Assembly: GCF_020184175.1 (NCBI RefSeq)
Contig: NC_065532.1
Location: forward strand, 17,794,001-17,858,000
Origin: Aphis gossypii
Taxonomy: Eukaryota; Arthropoda; Insecta; Hemiptera; Aphididae
Length of the DNA: 64,000 nt
Direction of reading: 5' to 3'
Below are positions 52,101 to 64,000 of the stretch, one piece after another. The first letter of the stretch is position 1. Each line of letters begins with the position of its first letter. A program made the position numbers and the translations under genes. The notes beneath the pieces were generated by a model that ran no database searches, was not told where the DNA came from, and saw only the letters and a list, made by a program, of their open reading frames with translations.

Positions 52101-55100
52101 ATAATAACGGTTACATAAGGACCTGAATGTTTGTTGTTACAGTGCTTGAACAATACCGAGTATACATTCTGCATAAAGGAAACCTGAAATCCGAGTATTG
52201 AATTCGGGTACAAAGCCCTTCGATCATATAAATCAATAAATACCTTACATATTATATACATTATTGTTAGTCTATTTATCTATATTAATGCACACATTTT
52301 AATGACTCAGAAACTACTCGTGTAAATTTTGATTTATATATTACCTACATTAACATTTTCAAAAAAAAAGTCATACCCTTAAAAATGGACAGTAAAAAAT
52401 GACGGTTTTTATTTCATATAGAAATATATATATTCATCATCACAAGAATGAAGAAACGCCTTAAATAGTATAAAAATCCCAAAAATTAAAAAATATAGAT
52501 TTTAATTATATACTTCAATAACTATATTTTTGAACATCTGCAGTTTTGAAATAAATGCATTATTATTAAATAAAATGTATACATATTCAAAATGTATGTT
52601 ACACCAATTTTATCGTATTAATATTCAAAACAGAAAATATATATACTCGTATATTACAAATGTTTTTGAAAAATATCTAAAATGACATTTGTACATTTTA
52701 TATTTTTAATAATATATTTTAGTGGATGGAGAAAATTATTAATTTATATAAAATTCTATATTTGAAAACGATTTAAAAATTAAATTTTGATTAAACGCTT
52801 GATGAAGTATACAACGTTTTAAATGATAAATTATTAAGAACTTACAAATACGGTGGCGCTATACAGAAGGGTATAGTGTAAATAGATATTACGCATTAAC
52901 ACAATAATTCAACGTGAATAGACTATACGCGTTTAAGAAACGCATTTTGTCGATTAAAATCGGGTTTTTATGGAAACAAAACGGAGTGTGCTGGGAACGA
53001 AGATTCTACATACTAGAAATAATACATAATAGGTACTACAAAAAGTTGACTTTCATGAAAATATTTTGATACACCTCTTCGTTATTTAGAATATAGATCT
53101 TTATCTATGTTTAATTTGGAAATAATATTTTTAGAGATAGAGTAGATAGGCAATAAATAAAATTATAATTGTCGTTTGATATCGATATGTATAGTATTAT
53201 ACACATGTGTGTATAATAATAAAAGTAATGCGTAGTATATTCATGCAACATCGCTTTACATGTATATAGTTGCATAGAATCAAATATTGTATTTTATTTT
53301 GAATTTCAAAACGGTTCTAAAACAAGATGAAAATAATTACTTCGAAAGGTCCTTAAAGAATTTTATTTATTTATTAAATAAGATCTAACAACATAGTACA
53401 TTAGTTTTATTGTTCATATAAGACATACAATTTTATCATTCTAATATATGACTGAAAATTATATCGATATAATAATACACAGTTGATCGCACTATGCGGA
53501 CCTTGGAATGAATAAGTTAAAAATGTACGAAAGTAAAATGAATTGATTCATTTTTTGTTTTCTGTCAATTTATTATTAACTTCGTTTATATTTTTAATGA
53601 ATTTTAATTAGTAATTTCAATAGCCTATATTGGCTATTTCGATTAGATATTTCTGACTTCTATGTAATGATTTATTCAATGAAAACACTTAACAGTTTAT
53701 CACTAATAGCTCAATTTACTTTATATATATATTTTTTTTTTAATCGCGTAACTGTTTACTTGACCCATAATTTAAAACACTCTTTTTTTCTATCGATGTG
53801 CCAGTAAATAAAAAAAAATGTATAACAATAATTTATCGAGATGTCCATATTTTGTTAGCGTAATTATTGTTATTATAATTAAGTACTTATATTAGTAATA
53901 AAGTTAATGTTTTTATCTCGAATTGAACATAATGTCGGCACTTTACACGATGTATGAAATAAAGACTCAGTTTTTCTAGTATTTTGCATGCGGTAGCGTT
54001 GTTTGTCATTGCTGCGATACGATATAGCGACAAATTTCGCACGTCTATGCGATTATACAATAATAATTATAAACTATGCATACACGTGATAAGCGGCATG
54101 CGAAACAAAAGTTTGAGAACCTCTGCAGCAATAGATCATTATTCATTGTTATAGAGGGCATCACGACCGCTCGAACTATTTAACGACTACACATTATGAC
54201 ACGTCTTATTAGTTTACTGGTTAAGACAGTAGACACGTACCTTATGGTTTTTTTTTTTGGCAAAGTCAATTCGTATAAAACGCGCATTTCTTACAATAGT
54301 TATATCCGTCCCGTCTATATTGTAATAAAGTATATTTGCCTACAATATAATATATAGATACAGCACGCGTGGCCATGCGTAGGTAATGGTTTTTTAAATT
54401 CATCCAAAAATTCGTATTAGTACGCGCGCGATGAATTATTATTATTGTATTTTATTATTATCCGATCGACTTGGCCATTTCACAATACCACCCAACTACA
54501 ACCGGCGGTGTATAAAATTCGTGTCGCCACGATTTATGTCATCGAAACAACTCGACATATAGTTGGCCTAGCTAGGTATTATTACTATATACCTACCTAC
54601 AATATTGGGTAGGTACGGCCCACACGAGACCGCATCGTTATAAGAAGTTTTACTAGTTAAACGACTTTTTTTTTTTAATTCAAACATATTATTATTTGTT
54701 GAAATACTTATTTCACGATACCGCTTAATCGTAGGTAACTACTGCATGATTATTACGATGGAGTAATGCGGAGTACTCATCGGCTATAGATTTGGAATTT
54801 TGGCCTCAACAATATTCAGTTACCTATACTACTTCAGTAAAAGTTTTACTTTTTATTTCGATAACAGTTACAGTACTTACCTAACTATAATATAAACTAT
54901 ACATATAAAAAATATAATATTATTATAAAAGACAAATCCGATTAGGTACCGACATAAATCTAAAATTAAATTTATTTAATCGTCATTGTGATTAAAATAC
55001 GTCGGCACATTTAAAGTGTACATATCATCTTTTATATAAGAAATATTAGAATAATACTAATTACCTATGTTTATGTACCTACTTGTATTGTACTATTATA

Positions 55101-58100
55101 ATCACCCCAAGGTTTATTCGTCTGAACTTTATTTTATTATTTTATTCAATATTCTTCATTACCTATTCATTATTTTTGTTTTTATGTTCATTCACTCTTT
55201 TACAGTTTCACGTTACCGATGTACTTAAAAATTCGTTTACGGACCGCGTGTGATCATCTGCATGCAAACAATACTCACGCATACAATAAAATTTCTATTG
55301 CCAGGTACAGGTTTTTCACTATTCAATTAGCTGTATACAAATCGGCAATGTTTATTATGTACAGAGTGATTAACCAAGTATATTAACCCCCATTTTTTCT
55401 GTTTATATGAATCAGTTCAAATTCTGATTTTTGAAATTTTTAAATATACTTGAAGACTATATAATATTTTTAAATTCTTGAAATGAATTGAACTATCAAC
55501 TGAGTATCAAGAAGTGTCCTGTGGTAATTCAAATTTCTGTTTTTCAAATTAGAGCTCACTTAATTACTGTAAATTATTTAATAAATTCATTTTTTTAAAT
55601 TTTGATGTGCTTAATAAAAATCGATAACAAGTATAGTTTTTCAGTTATTTAAATGTTTATATTAAGTATATAACAGTCCTTCAACTTAAAAAATATAACA
55701 TCACTCGTTCAAATTATTATACTAATATGTCAAATTTTTTAGAAAAAATATTTTAAATATACCTACGAATTTTAGTAATATTAAAAAATTTCAAAAAATC
55801 AAATTTGAATAACTCCATTTTTGAAGAAAAAGTGAGGCGAGCATGCTTAGCGTATCACCCTGTATACATATTTATAAATATGCAGTAGCGGTTATTTACT
55901 ATAAAATATATTATAATAGCCGGTATAATTTTATATATATTATATTATGCGAATTGTAAATCACGCGTTGTATTGTTAAAATTTTCACATGAATTTTTTT
56001 TTGCAAATCCTTTTCCAATTGCACAATATACCTAATACATGCCGTATTTATATATAATACCGTATCCGTAATTTAAACCTAAACTTAATCATATGTCTTT
56101 AAAAATAGACAATTTTATGGTTTTTTAGAAATTATTTTAAATTATTATTTGAAAAAAAAAAAAAACAATTATTTAAATCTGATAATTTTTAGTATTTCTA
56201 AGAGGACTGAGAATTTTTCTTGCTTAAAATCATTATTTTAAACATATTACACCGTATCAACCTCTATCCTAGTGCCATAGGTACATAGGTGTCGGGCATC
56301 AGATTAGTGAAAAAGTATTATAATCATGACTGTAAGTAAAATATAAAGTATAATTTTAAGATTTTGAGACCAGAAGAAAATTTATGAAATAAGCACCAGC
56401 CCTTTATAATACCGTTTTCATGTTATTTAATAGGTATGACATGATTGTATTTATGTAGACCTGTATATTATTATATCATATATGAACGTATTTCTGACAA
56501 GTGACTCACAATTCCGTTGCCATTGGCGTCCCAGAGTATCGCGTTTCCATCTCTCCTAGCCGGACTGGACAAGTACAGGAAGAACGTGTCGGCGCACCGT
56601 GAAGCGCTACAGACACCTTTGATGTATCTGCGTATGTTCAGCTTGTCGGCCGGTTCAACGTTGTTAAACGTCGTCGAACTTACGGTGCCGTCTAAAAACA
56701 TATATGCACAAGGAAAATGTTATAGTTAGTACAATACGTAGACAATTATAATATGTGCCAAGTACAGAGAACGGTAGTTACATCTTTATGCTATAATATT
56801 ATAATATGATTTATCGTTATGAATTTTGAATATTTATAGATATAATACGATAAAACACGATAAAATAAGTACTCACCGTCGTCCATGCTCATATTTATGC
56901 CGTTTGCGAAAAACGTCCGAATGTTATTCTCGGCGTATCCCCAGGAAATGAGTCGGTCCTTCAACGACATCAAGTCGTTCATTGTTACAAAGTCAGCCAT
57001 GTTCCGGCTCCAACCGCCAAACAGCATTACAGCCTTCAAAAAATTAAATTTATACGTTACGTTGATTATGTTGTACGATGTTCGATTTCATAATTGCATA
57101 TTTTTTATTCTTTAATTATTTCGAGTACTTATAGATATGATAGATTATAGATATATTCGTGTGTCTAGATAATTAAGTTGATCGTTCTGCTCGTTGTTTC
57201 TATGCTCTATACTTCTAATACGTTTTATTTTAAGTTTTAACCTACATCTCGGAGGTGAGTTGAAGGTTGTTTTTGCCTCAACTTAAACTGTGGGTGGGTT
57301 CATCAGGGTGGCGGATGCTTAAAATTGTAGATCAGAAAATTTGGGCTGAACTAATGACTAATAAAATGTGTATTACGTTTAACCTACTGTAGTCTACTTT
57401 ACTAGGTACTTCTAAACGTGATGAAATAAACAATAGTGGTTTATATTATGCTTCTGAGTTTTTCAGATGATGTGTAGGTAATTGCCTGTAATCAGTATCT
57501 ACTATCTACTATTGCATATATCATGTTTAGTTCATATTCAGCACATTATTTGGTCTAATATTTTTAGCAGAATGGAAATATTGATATTTTTATTATTTTT
57601 AGATTAAGTATTATTTCTATAGTCTGAAAGATAACGATTGAGCGTAACGGAATATTAAAACAAGTAGGTAGTTAAAGAAAAATTATTAATGTACTATTAT
57701 AACTATACCAACTACGTATATTGGGCCTATTCAAAGTCCTCAAAAATATTCAGTTACTACTTATATATAATATTACCAAATGATAATTGTTTCAGTTGGA
57801 ATAAGTGAAAAAAAAAATTAAAAGAAATAGCAGGTACCTTAGTATAAAGGATTTTTGGGCCCTCTCACTTAAAAAAAAAGTTCTACAAATAATAGGTAAA
57901 CTGTAATTTAATGACTCCTCTTCCGGTAAGAAACCCGATTCCTAAGAATAATTGACACCAAAACGTGCGAGTGGTTTTAATAACAATGTTTATTGGTCCG
58001 TTACATTATTATATGTTCAAGGCACATGTCCAGTACAACTGTATGAGTATATGATATATGTATACAGTACGATTTCGACGACATGTGCATCACTTACATA

Positions 58101-59320
58101 ATATTATATGTATATAAAAATAAAAATGTTTACTGTGCACATTTTTTGTCACAATGGACTAAAAAATTCGAATACGATATGTACGTTAAGTGCGTAACGT
58201 TAGAACACTTTTATATTATTAAATTAATTATACGTATATATAATATTCCATCTTAGTGATTTATAACTGAAATAATAATTTTAATTTTAATATATTTAAT
58301 AATTAAGTAATTTTAAACAAAATCAAATAAATATCGAAAATTGTATATTAATAAATAATTATAGGTATTGTATACATTTATATTTGATAATAAACTTAGA
58401 ACTTTCGTGACGATTATATCACGCACTCAACGTGGATTGAAACATAGAGTTCGGAGTTGGCTTAAATAAGGAGAGGAAATATTAATAACGAATACCACTA
58501 CCATATTCATATTTTTTTTTTTTTTGATAAACATTATTTTAAAACCATAATTTACAACACAGTAACAGACATTAGGTGAGAGGATAAAAAAATAATAAAG
58601 AAATAAAATAAAATAAAGAATCAAAATAAAACATTTTATTCATACACCGTACTTGCGAAATATGATTTAAAGACTTATCCAATTCATGGATGTAGGGTTG
58701 ATAAAAAAATATCACGCAAGAAACGGTCTTTTGGAAAATCTTATATAATGAAATATAGGAAATCACAGTAATCTGTAGATAACTACTAGGCCTTACAATA
58801 GACAGAGTATAATATTATAGTGGTAGATTTCGCCGTAAAAATAATTTTAAATACACACGTTTGACATTTTTGTTGAAGGATAACATTTTAATTTTTTTCT
58901 TTACGAGTAACTATACTGTTGTAGGGAATAATAATAATTACTACAATATTATTGTTGTAGTACGCCGAAACGATTTTGCTTAATAAAATGAATATTGAAC
59001 TATGTCATTTACCTGGTTAACCGGTTTTTGCGCCAAACACTTGTAGTTGCCTCTGGTGCATCCCCTGTTGTTAGTCTTTAGGTGGTTGCATTCATCGGAC
59101 AGTTCAGCGCCGTCGTCCCGGATCCGCGGGCAGTTCATCAAGAACGTGTCCTTGCTGTCTACGCACTTGAGTAAGTTGTCGGCCTGCAAACGGTCGCTCT
59201 TGGTCGGCACCACCATCGGCAGAAACTTGACCTGACAGTCCCACGACGACGTCATCGGACGCTCGTTGCACCAGCGACTGCGCACCATTTGTATGCATGC
59301 TGTGGTGTTATCGCTCAACG
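43078..59320 (-). CDS. Secreted cysteine-rich protein with clan CD (legumain/caspase-like) peptidase-type domain, catalytic residues replaced; 5' incomplete
   Basis: Five exons splice in frame: 59320-59013, 57033-56877, 56691-56510, 51779-51525 and 43185-43078, about 335 residues ending at TAA. The first visible exon is cysteine-rich (8 Cys), so it is probably extracellular. From AVMLFGGW on, the order resembles clan CD cysteine peptidases: a strand followed by a long helix (LKDRLISWGYAENNI), TFFLYLSSPARRDG where active members have a [ST]-D-H-G loop, and RRVVVFVDQSYSGM where active members have E-x-C-[YE]-S-G. The expected His is Pro and the expected Cys is Ser, so this is inferred to be a non-catalytic member. 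Potential N-glycosylation sites: NTT, NMS, NIS. The first exon (phase 1) is not certain; see 60930-61053. The family assignment is motif-level only; an unrelated alpha/beta fold is possible. Confidence 0.7.
43186..51524. other. 8.3-kb intron of the clan CD-like gene
   Basis: AT-rich with a mariner-type remnant (48986-49393) and MITE traces (45610-46090). Open frames at 44225-44536, 44526-44816, 45050-45328 and 45735-45992 are low-complexity. Plus-strand 48012-48323 (103 codons, preceded by a GA/CT hairpin at 47941-47990) has more protein-like composition but no recognised motif or splice context. Confidence 0.5.
48986..49393 (-). mobile_element. Decayed mariner/Tc1-type element with transposase remnant
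   Basis: The ends TACAGGGTTGTTCAAAA and (inverted) TACAGGGTTATTCAAAA are flanked by TA. On the minus strand 49345-49292 reads WLPRSPDLTSCDYLFWGY, a close match to the P-R-S-P-D-L-T-P-x-D catalytic block of DDE transposases of this superfamily. The rest of the frame has stops, and at 408 bp the copy is internally deleted. Confidence 0.8.
51525..51779 (-). CDS. Clan CD-like gene, exon with the (replaced) nucleophile motif
   Basis: 85 codons, VESDEIYTSKEF ... SEYIK, phase 0 at both ends. The acceptor is GATTCCACAG and the donor GTGAGT. VVVFVDQSYSGM aligns with the nucleophile strand of clan CD enzymes, with Ser where Cys is expected. Clearly GC-richer than its flanks, as other coding exons here. 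Confidence 0.9.
51780..56509. other. 4.7-kb intron of the clan CD-like gene, mostly featureless
   Basis: AT-rich. It contains the MITE at 55360-55864. The open frame at 52046-52261 (minus) has no supporting context. Nothing else is recognised. Confidence 0.6.
55360..55864. mobile_element. 505-bp MITE, TACAGRGTGAT family
   Basis: Left end TACAGAGTGATTAACCAAG and right end CATGCTTAGCGTATCACCCTGTA are inverted copies with TA at the extremes. Internal AATTCTGATTTTTGAAATTT-like blocks repeat in inverted order. Related to 36263-36538. Confidence 0.75.
56510..56691 (-). CDS. Clan CD-like gene, exon with the (replaced) histidine loop
   Basis: Codons run DGTVSSTTFNN ... CADTFFLYLSSPARRDG ... LWDANGNGI. 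It starts by completing a split Asp codon (G from the previous exon plus AC) after the acceptor GTTTTTAG and ends in phase 0 at GTGAGT. Its last residues with the next exon form a calcium-loop-like D-x-N-x-N-G stretch. Confidence 0.92.
56877..57033 (-). CDS. Clan CD-like gene, first strand/helix exon
   Basis: 52 codons plus one base: AVMLFGGWSRNMADFVTM, then LKDRLISWGYAENNI and FFANGINMSMDD. The acceptor reads TTTTTTGAAG (AG preceded by A, not a pyrimidine, slightly unusual) and the donor GTGAGT. Frame continuity on both sides supports it. Confidence 0.9.
57034..59012. other. 2-kb intron of the clan CD-like gene, no feature recognised
   Basis: AT-rich. Open frames at 58427-58766 (minus) are poly-Phe/Tyr translations of T/A-rich DNA and are not credible. 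Confidence 0.6.
59013..59320 (-). CDS. Clan CD-like gene, cysteine-rich exon
   Basis: 102 codons (LSDNTTACIQMVRSRW ... CLAQKPVNQ) with eight cysteines, implying disulphides and an extracellular location. A strong acceptor (polypyrimidine then CGTTTAG) lies just upstream, so the in-frame ATG at 59363 is probably intronic. The exon begins with two bases completing a codon, so the preceding exon must end in phase 1. Donor GTAAAT, phase 0. Confidence 0.9.
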
Positions 59321-62300
59321 CTAAACGGGATTGAAAAAAAGAAAAATCAACACACTTTGTCATAGTTCGTTACATTCGCACAGGCGTTCGTTATCACTTA
59401 TTATTATTCTATAAAGCTTATTGACACAATATCGTCTAAACCGTAATTGGTAACTATATTTTATCACTAAATATACCGTCGTTCCATGGGCGCATAGTAC
59501 ATAAAAAGTAATTTCGAATTTTCAGTGTGTAAGTATACGTGGTCGTTGGGTTGGGAAAAGTCCAACGCGTTATCGAGTAAAATATAAACGTTAGTGAGTA
59601 ATTTTTATTGATTGTATTATTAATTATATAATATGCATATTAAATTGTATGACATTAATGTATTGGTATGTGTGTGAAATACACCTAAGTAGGTAATTAA
59701 CTTTGATTGTTATCCTCATATTATATAAGTTATATTAATTATTAGGATAACCTTGAGCTGAGTCTTGAATATCAAAAATGACATGAGTTGAATCCCGACG
59801 TATTTTATCAAGTATTATATGTTGTATACGTACGTTAGTTCCTAGCATATTTTATAGAGTTCACGAGTTAAAACCAAGCATATTTATTTGGAAAAATAGT
59901 TTGAACCAGTCCATCCTATTAGCGTTACCTACTTGGAAGTTTCATAAAATGTTGTTACTCTGATCAATCTGATCTATGCAATTATATAATTAGGATATTT
60001 TTTATTTTATAATATTTACATTAAATACATAGTTAATTTTTTTTACCCATGATTAATATTTCATTTAGGTAGATTAAATATTTACCAACACTATACTACG
60101 ACGACCACCTGTTGTGATTGCGTGCTGGAAAAATTCTGCGATTCGAGTATTATCAAATTACTACGTGGACTCAATTCGAGTTTTCCCATTAATTCTGTTC
60201 GTGTACATTATACAGTTTCCTTTATAAATGTGATTTTTGTATTCATTATAATTATGAAAGTTATTTCACGGTTGCATAACGCCAAAAATTGGAAATGTTT
60301 ATTCTTGTATACTATCTATTGAAATTTTGTGATACGTTGACATCAGTTATCTTACCACCTGTGCCTTAATACAAAGCACAAAGCACAATTAATTACAAAA
60401 TGTTGACGATATAGTTTGAAAAAATATATACATGTACCTACGTACGGTTTTTACTTTGTGTTTTCGAAAATTATTATTTATACTATTACATACGCTAGGA
60501 AACCAGATCATGAATATTATTATGGTTGTCAGTAATCACAATACCTGATTTTTACCGCGTGGATTAATCTTGGATTTCTATCAGAACGCAAACTATTGCA
60601 GAAGTTTCCGTGTCGGTAAATTATATTCTATAAGCACGTCGTATACTATAATAAAGTTTTACCGCACATGACGATATCACATACTATTGTACACTATAAT
60701 ATATAACATCTAGTTCTAGATCCTAGACCAATAGGCCAAATTAATTTATTATTATTTCCGGCGTCGTCGTCGCCGTGTTCAAAGAAAATTTTCGAACAAA
60801 TCAAACGAAAAGATATAGTACGTGATAGCGATCTTATAGTAAGTGAAAACCTGCCGACCAAATACGAAATAACATCGGAATACGATAAAGAACGATTAAA
60901 TTATATAGTCCTAATCAAATTTAATTAACAGGTCTGCCGTGGTGGAAATCGTTCGACACGGCTCATTAATTGTGAATATAATTTATAGTATTCGACGGCT
61001 GCTATATGCGGTCGGGAGGCGAGAGCTGTTATACATAAGGTTGTTAACGACATCGTTGGTATGTACACAAGTACTGCAGACTAAGAAGTATATTGTATAT
61101 ACTAAGATATACGATACATGTATAAACACTGTACATGCGACGAACGCTTATTTTATTATGGCTGTAAAAAAAAAAAAAAATAACGACGCCTCCTCGTGAT
61201 CTCGTGTATACATAACACTACCGATATAATACGCTTATAATATTATATTGGTATATACCTGATTTGAGATCGATACCGCGACGCGTGTTCTGACCGCTTA
61301 TAATATCGCCACCGGTGGTGTTCGACCACCGCCGGCCGTCTAAATGATATATAATAATAATATAACAGCTATAATATTATAATAATATATTGATTGAAGA
61401 TACGCGTTATGATAATATTATCGTGTTTTCACGAGAACAATAAGATATTATCGGTGTATTTCTTTTCTGGTGTATTAGCTGTCATATGGGTGTATCGTCA
61501 GTCGGTTTATTTATCGTTTAACAATTGAAACCATTGTAAAATGGTCGAAGCGATAAATCCAAACAGATTTTACCTAATCATTATTGTTTTTGAAGCTTTT
61601 CGTTTAATAAATTAGAAGCGACGGATATACGATAAGCGAGAAGTATGACGAATAACTTCGCGAGATCCGATTATTTATTTAACAGAAATACAGGCATGTT
61701 ATATACTCGATAGTTAATTATATTTTGAAATAAAATCTGGGCCATATGGTATCAGAGAAAAAAAACTTGTAAACAATTATCGATGTTTAATGAGAGGCTG
61801 TTGGAGAAATAAGAAAATACTCTGTCTGGAAATTAATTTATAGACCTAATTAAATGGTTTCAAACGGTTAAATTTTGAATTAATATTTATTATTCTTAAA
61901 AAGATATACGTTTAAAAATATAGCTTAAAACATTAAAAATAGTAGCTATCCAAAAAATATAAGTGCATTATTATTTATTATAATGTGTGGTGAACTAAAT
62001 TATTGAGGTTTAATCGTAACTTGTCAAGTCCAAGTAACTTATTACTTTAATAAAGTAATGATAAATATGAAACAAACATTTTAAATGAAATTTTAGTCAT
62101 AATCACATTGGTAGCAGATTATTTGTACAAGTCCCGCTTAAACTTCATATGCTATTAAATTTATTACACTTCATAATGATGATCATCATGACGGACTTGT
62201 GTATTAGGGAAGCAGTGCAAGCAGAGCGTGTGTAAAGTGTAAACAGCCTCTGACCGATGCAGTTACATTTGAAAGTCCGGTCTGTGGTCAAGTCCAATCT

Positions 62301-64000
62301 GAGTCACTGTATACAACGCACTTATGCCAGACTACCATATCCTACTGTGGCTAATGATTTAATTTTAAAACAAATATTTCATAAAGTGGTTCGGTCTGTC
62401 CTTATAAATTCCTGACATTCAAAATTTCGAACTCAATAACAATAATGGCTCAACTGTGGTAAACTTAAAAGTTAAATATAAAAAAAAAAATGTTACTGCA
62501 CAAGATATTTAAATACAACCAATGTTTGACAATCTTATCTAAAGCTTTTAGTCCTTATGCAGTCTATACTCGATACTCCACTTCTAATTTTTATTGTAGA
62601 TAAAATATAACCAAAAATAAATAATTTTCATGTTTAACATGACGTTTTAATAATCCATAGTAAAACCAAACTTTTCGGATAATACAATTTAAGTATAAAA
62701 TATTATTCTCAACAATTTACAACAAATAAAATATTAAAATATTATATCATATTATTGTTATTACTTATAATTATTCAATAAATATTTTGAAAAACTACAA
62801 TCAGCTTAATATTAATCAAAAATAATATTGAAGTTATTTACATAATTACATATAATATTATCTTTGTGCTATTACTCAGAGAAAATAGACTGGTAAAAAT
62901 GTTTGCTGCACTTGACCTACAGAATCCTATAATGCATGTCTATATGACCATTGATCATAATTGATAATAATTTAATGGGCGATTAGAAATTTCAAGTCTA
63001 TCGATGATTTAGATAAAAACTATGAATTACAATTATTTATTATATTGTATTATAATAATTATCAGCTGAAACGAATATTGTTTATTGCGTGTAACTTACG
63101 TGTATAATTATTGCCGAATTGTTTATGGGTCAATGAATTTTTATGCGACACCTCATCTGATATTTTACAATAAATTTCACTTAAAATGATAATAATTGAA
63201 TATGAATTGGTAAACGTTATTGAATATATTCCTGTCTAGACATCAAATGTATCCGTAAAACTATTTAATTAAACGGTTGACCTTTAGCGCGTTCTATAAA
63301 TGTTATTTTTACATCATTTAACGTTGATAATATGAGTAAAATACGATTGCGTACGGCGCTTATCGGCGGTACTTTTTTTATAACACCATTCATTATGTTT
63401 AATTTATTTTATTTAATAACAAATTTCACAATTTATTTTCTATAATATACCTAACAAAATAAAATAATTGTGTCTGTATAAAACAAAATCCAAACAGTCA
63501 AGACAATTTTCATAAAATGTACAACCGTCAATCACGTAGTAATGACTGTTGGCCAACTAACACAAATAGTAATTTAAAATGATTTAATGAAGATATAAGT
63601 TGAAACAATGATAAAAATTTGATGAACCTCAAGAGGTAGGTATTCATAAAATATAACTTTATCTGATTTAAAACGCATACAAACTTCAATTAAATTATTT
63701 AATAATTAATATAAAATATATATAAATGTTTTGATATAGGTATTTATTTGATTTATTTTTCTTTAGTTATCATTCATATTTTAATATTATTATTTCACTA
63801 CAATACTACTAAGTATTTTTTTATAAATTTTTATAATTTTTAGATACAATCTGTACTTATAGTTACAATGCATTTTTAATCAAATTCCATTTAAAATTTT
63901 TTTTTCAAATAAATTGTTTAACAATTATTATTACTTAACTGCATTATTATGGAACTGATGATTTAATGAGTAAAATAGAAATTAATTAATTTTTACCCAT
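59321..64000. other. Upstream region of the clan CD-like gene, no secure exon
   Basis: AT-rich with GC-richer patches at 60750-60790, 60930-61050 and 61260-61340. The last has a TCAG|GTATAT donor-like site on the minus strand but no start codon in the needed phase. A transposon-end relative lies at 62890-62945. The remaining sequence shows nothing I can support. Confidence 0.5.
60930..61053 (-). CDS. Candidate first exon of the clan CD-like gene (low confidence)
   Basis: A minus-strand ATG at 61053 opens 41 codons beginning MSLTTLCITALASRPHIAAV, plausible as a secretion signal. The frame can leave at a phase-1 GT after 60930 (site GTTAAT, a weak donor), which would fit the next exon's phase. 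Without splicing the frame stops at 60925. The weak donor makes this only a candidate; the true start may lie beyond 64000. Confidence 0.2.

Noticed and set aside
59104..59298. Minus-strand frame overlapping the cysteine-rich exon
   Set aside because: It is a shadow in another frame of the exon at 59013-59320, whose frame continues through the splice sites.

Overview
The window looks like chromosomal DNA of a sap-sucking insect, most likely an aphid. The base composition is strongly AT-rich. Genes are split into small exons with consensus GT-AG splice sites separated by multi-kilobase introns, and the sequence is littered with short inverted-repeat elements. The aphid assignment is an inference from general sequence character and repeat style; no search was possible. 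No prokaryotic gene organisation, CRISPR array, rRNA or tRNA was seen.

Layout. (1) 1-3318: an end-truncated copy of a long AT-rich repeat, then a GC-richer stretch (about 1926-2945) with broken reading frames that I cannot identify. (2) 3319-5545, plus strand: an intron-containing pseudogene of glyceraldehyde-3-phosphate dehydrogenase with several nonsense codons, frameshifts and deletions. (3) 5841-35327, minus strand: a complete eight-exon gene for a secreted, probably GPI-anchored alkaline phosphatase. All exon phases fit and the spliced product is 536 residues. The pseudogene and this gene lie tail to tail. (4) 35328-43077: AT-rich intergenic DNA with a GC-rich probable promoter for the phosphatase gene. 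(5) 43078-59320 and beyond, minus strand: at least five exons of a secreted cysteine-rich protein whose C-terminal two thirds resembles clan CD (legumain/caspase-like) cysteine peptidases. Its first exon is not securely located and may lie beyond the window.

The main biological point is that both intact genes appear to encode catalytically disabled versions of enzymes. In the phosphatase the serine nucleophile is alanine while all six zinc ligands and the main magnesium ligands are kept. In the clan CD protein the places expected for the catalytic histidine and cysteine hold proline and serine, while the surrounding fold signature is kept. Both keep open frames and correct splice sites across many exons, so they look like maintained pseudoenzymes rather than decaying genes, in contrast to the GAPDH copy next door.

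The introns and spacers hold a varied set of mobile-element traces: a 2.2-kb Mutator-like element with long terminal inverted repeats and a 10-bp target duplication; several hAT-type and TA-target miniature elements; a mariner-type transposase remnant; the 3' end of a LINE; a possible solo LTR; and three copies of an unclassified repeat with a 548-bp internal period.
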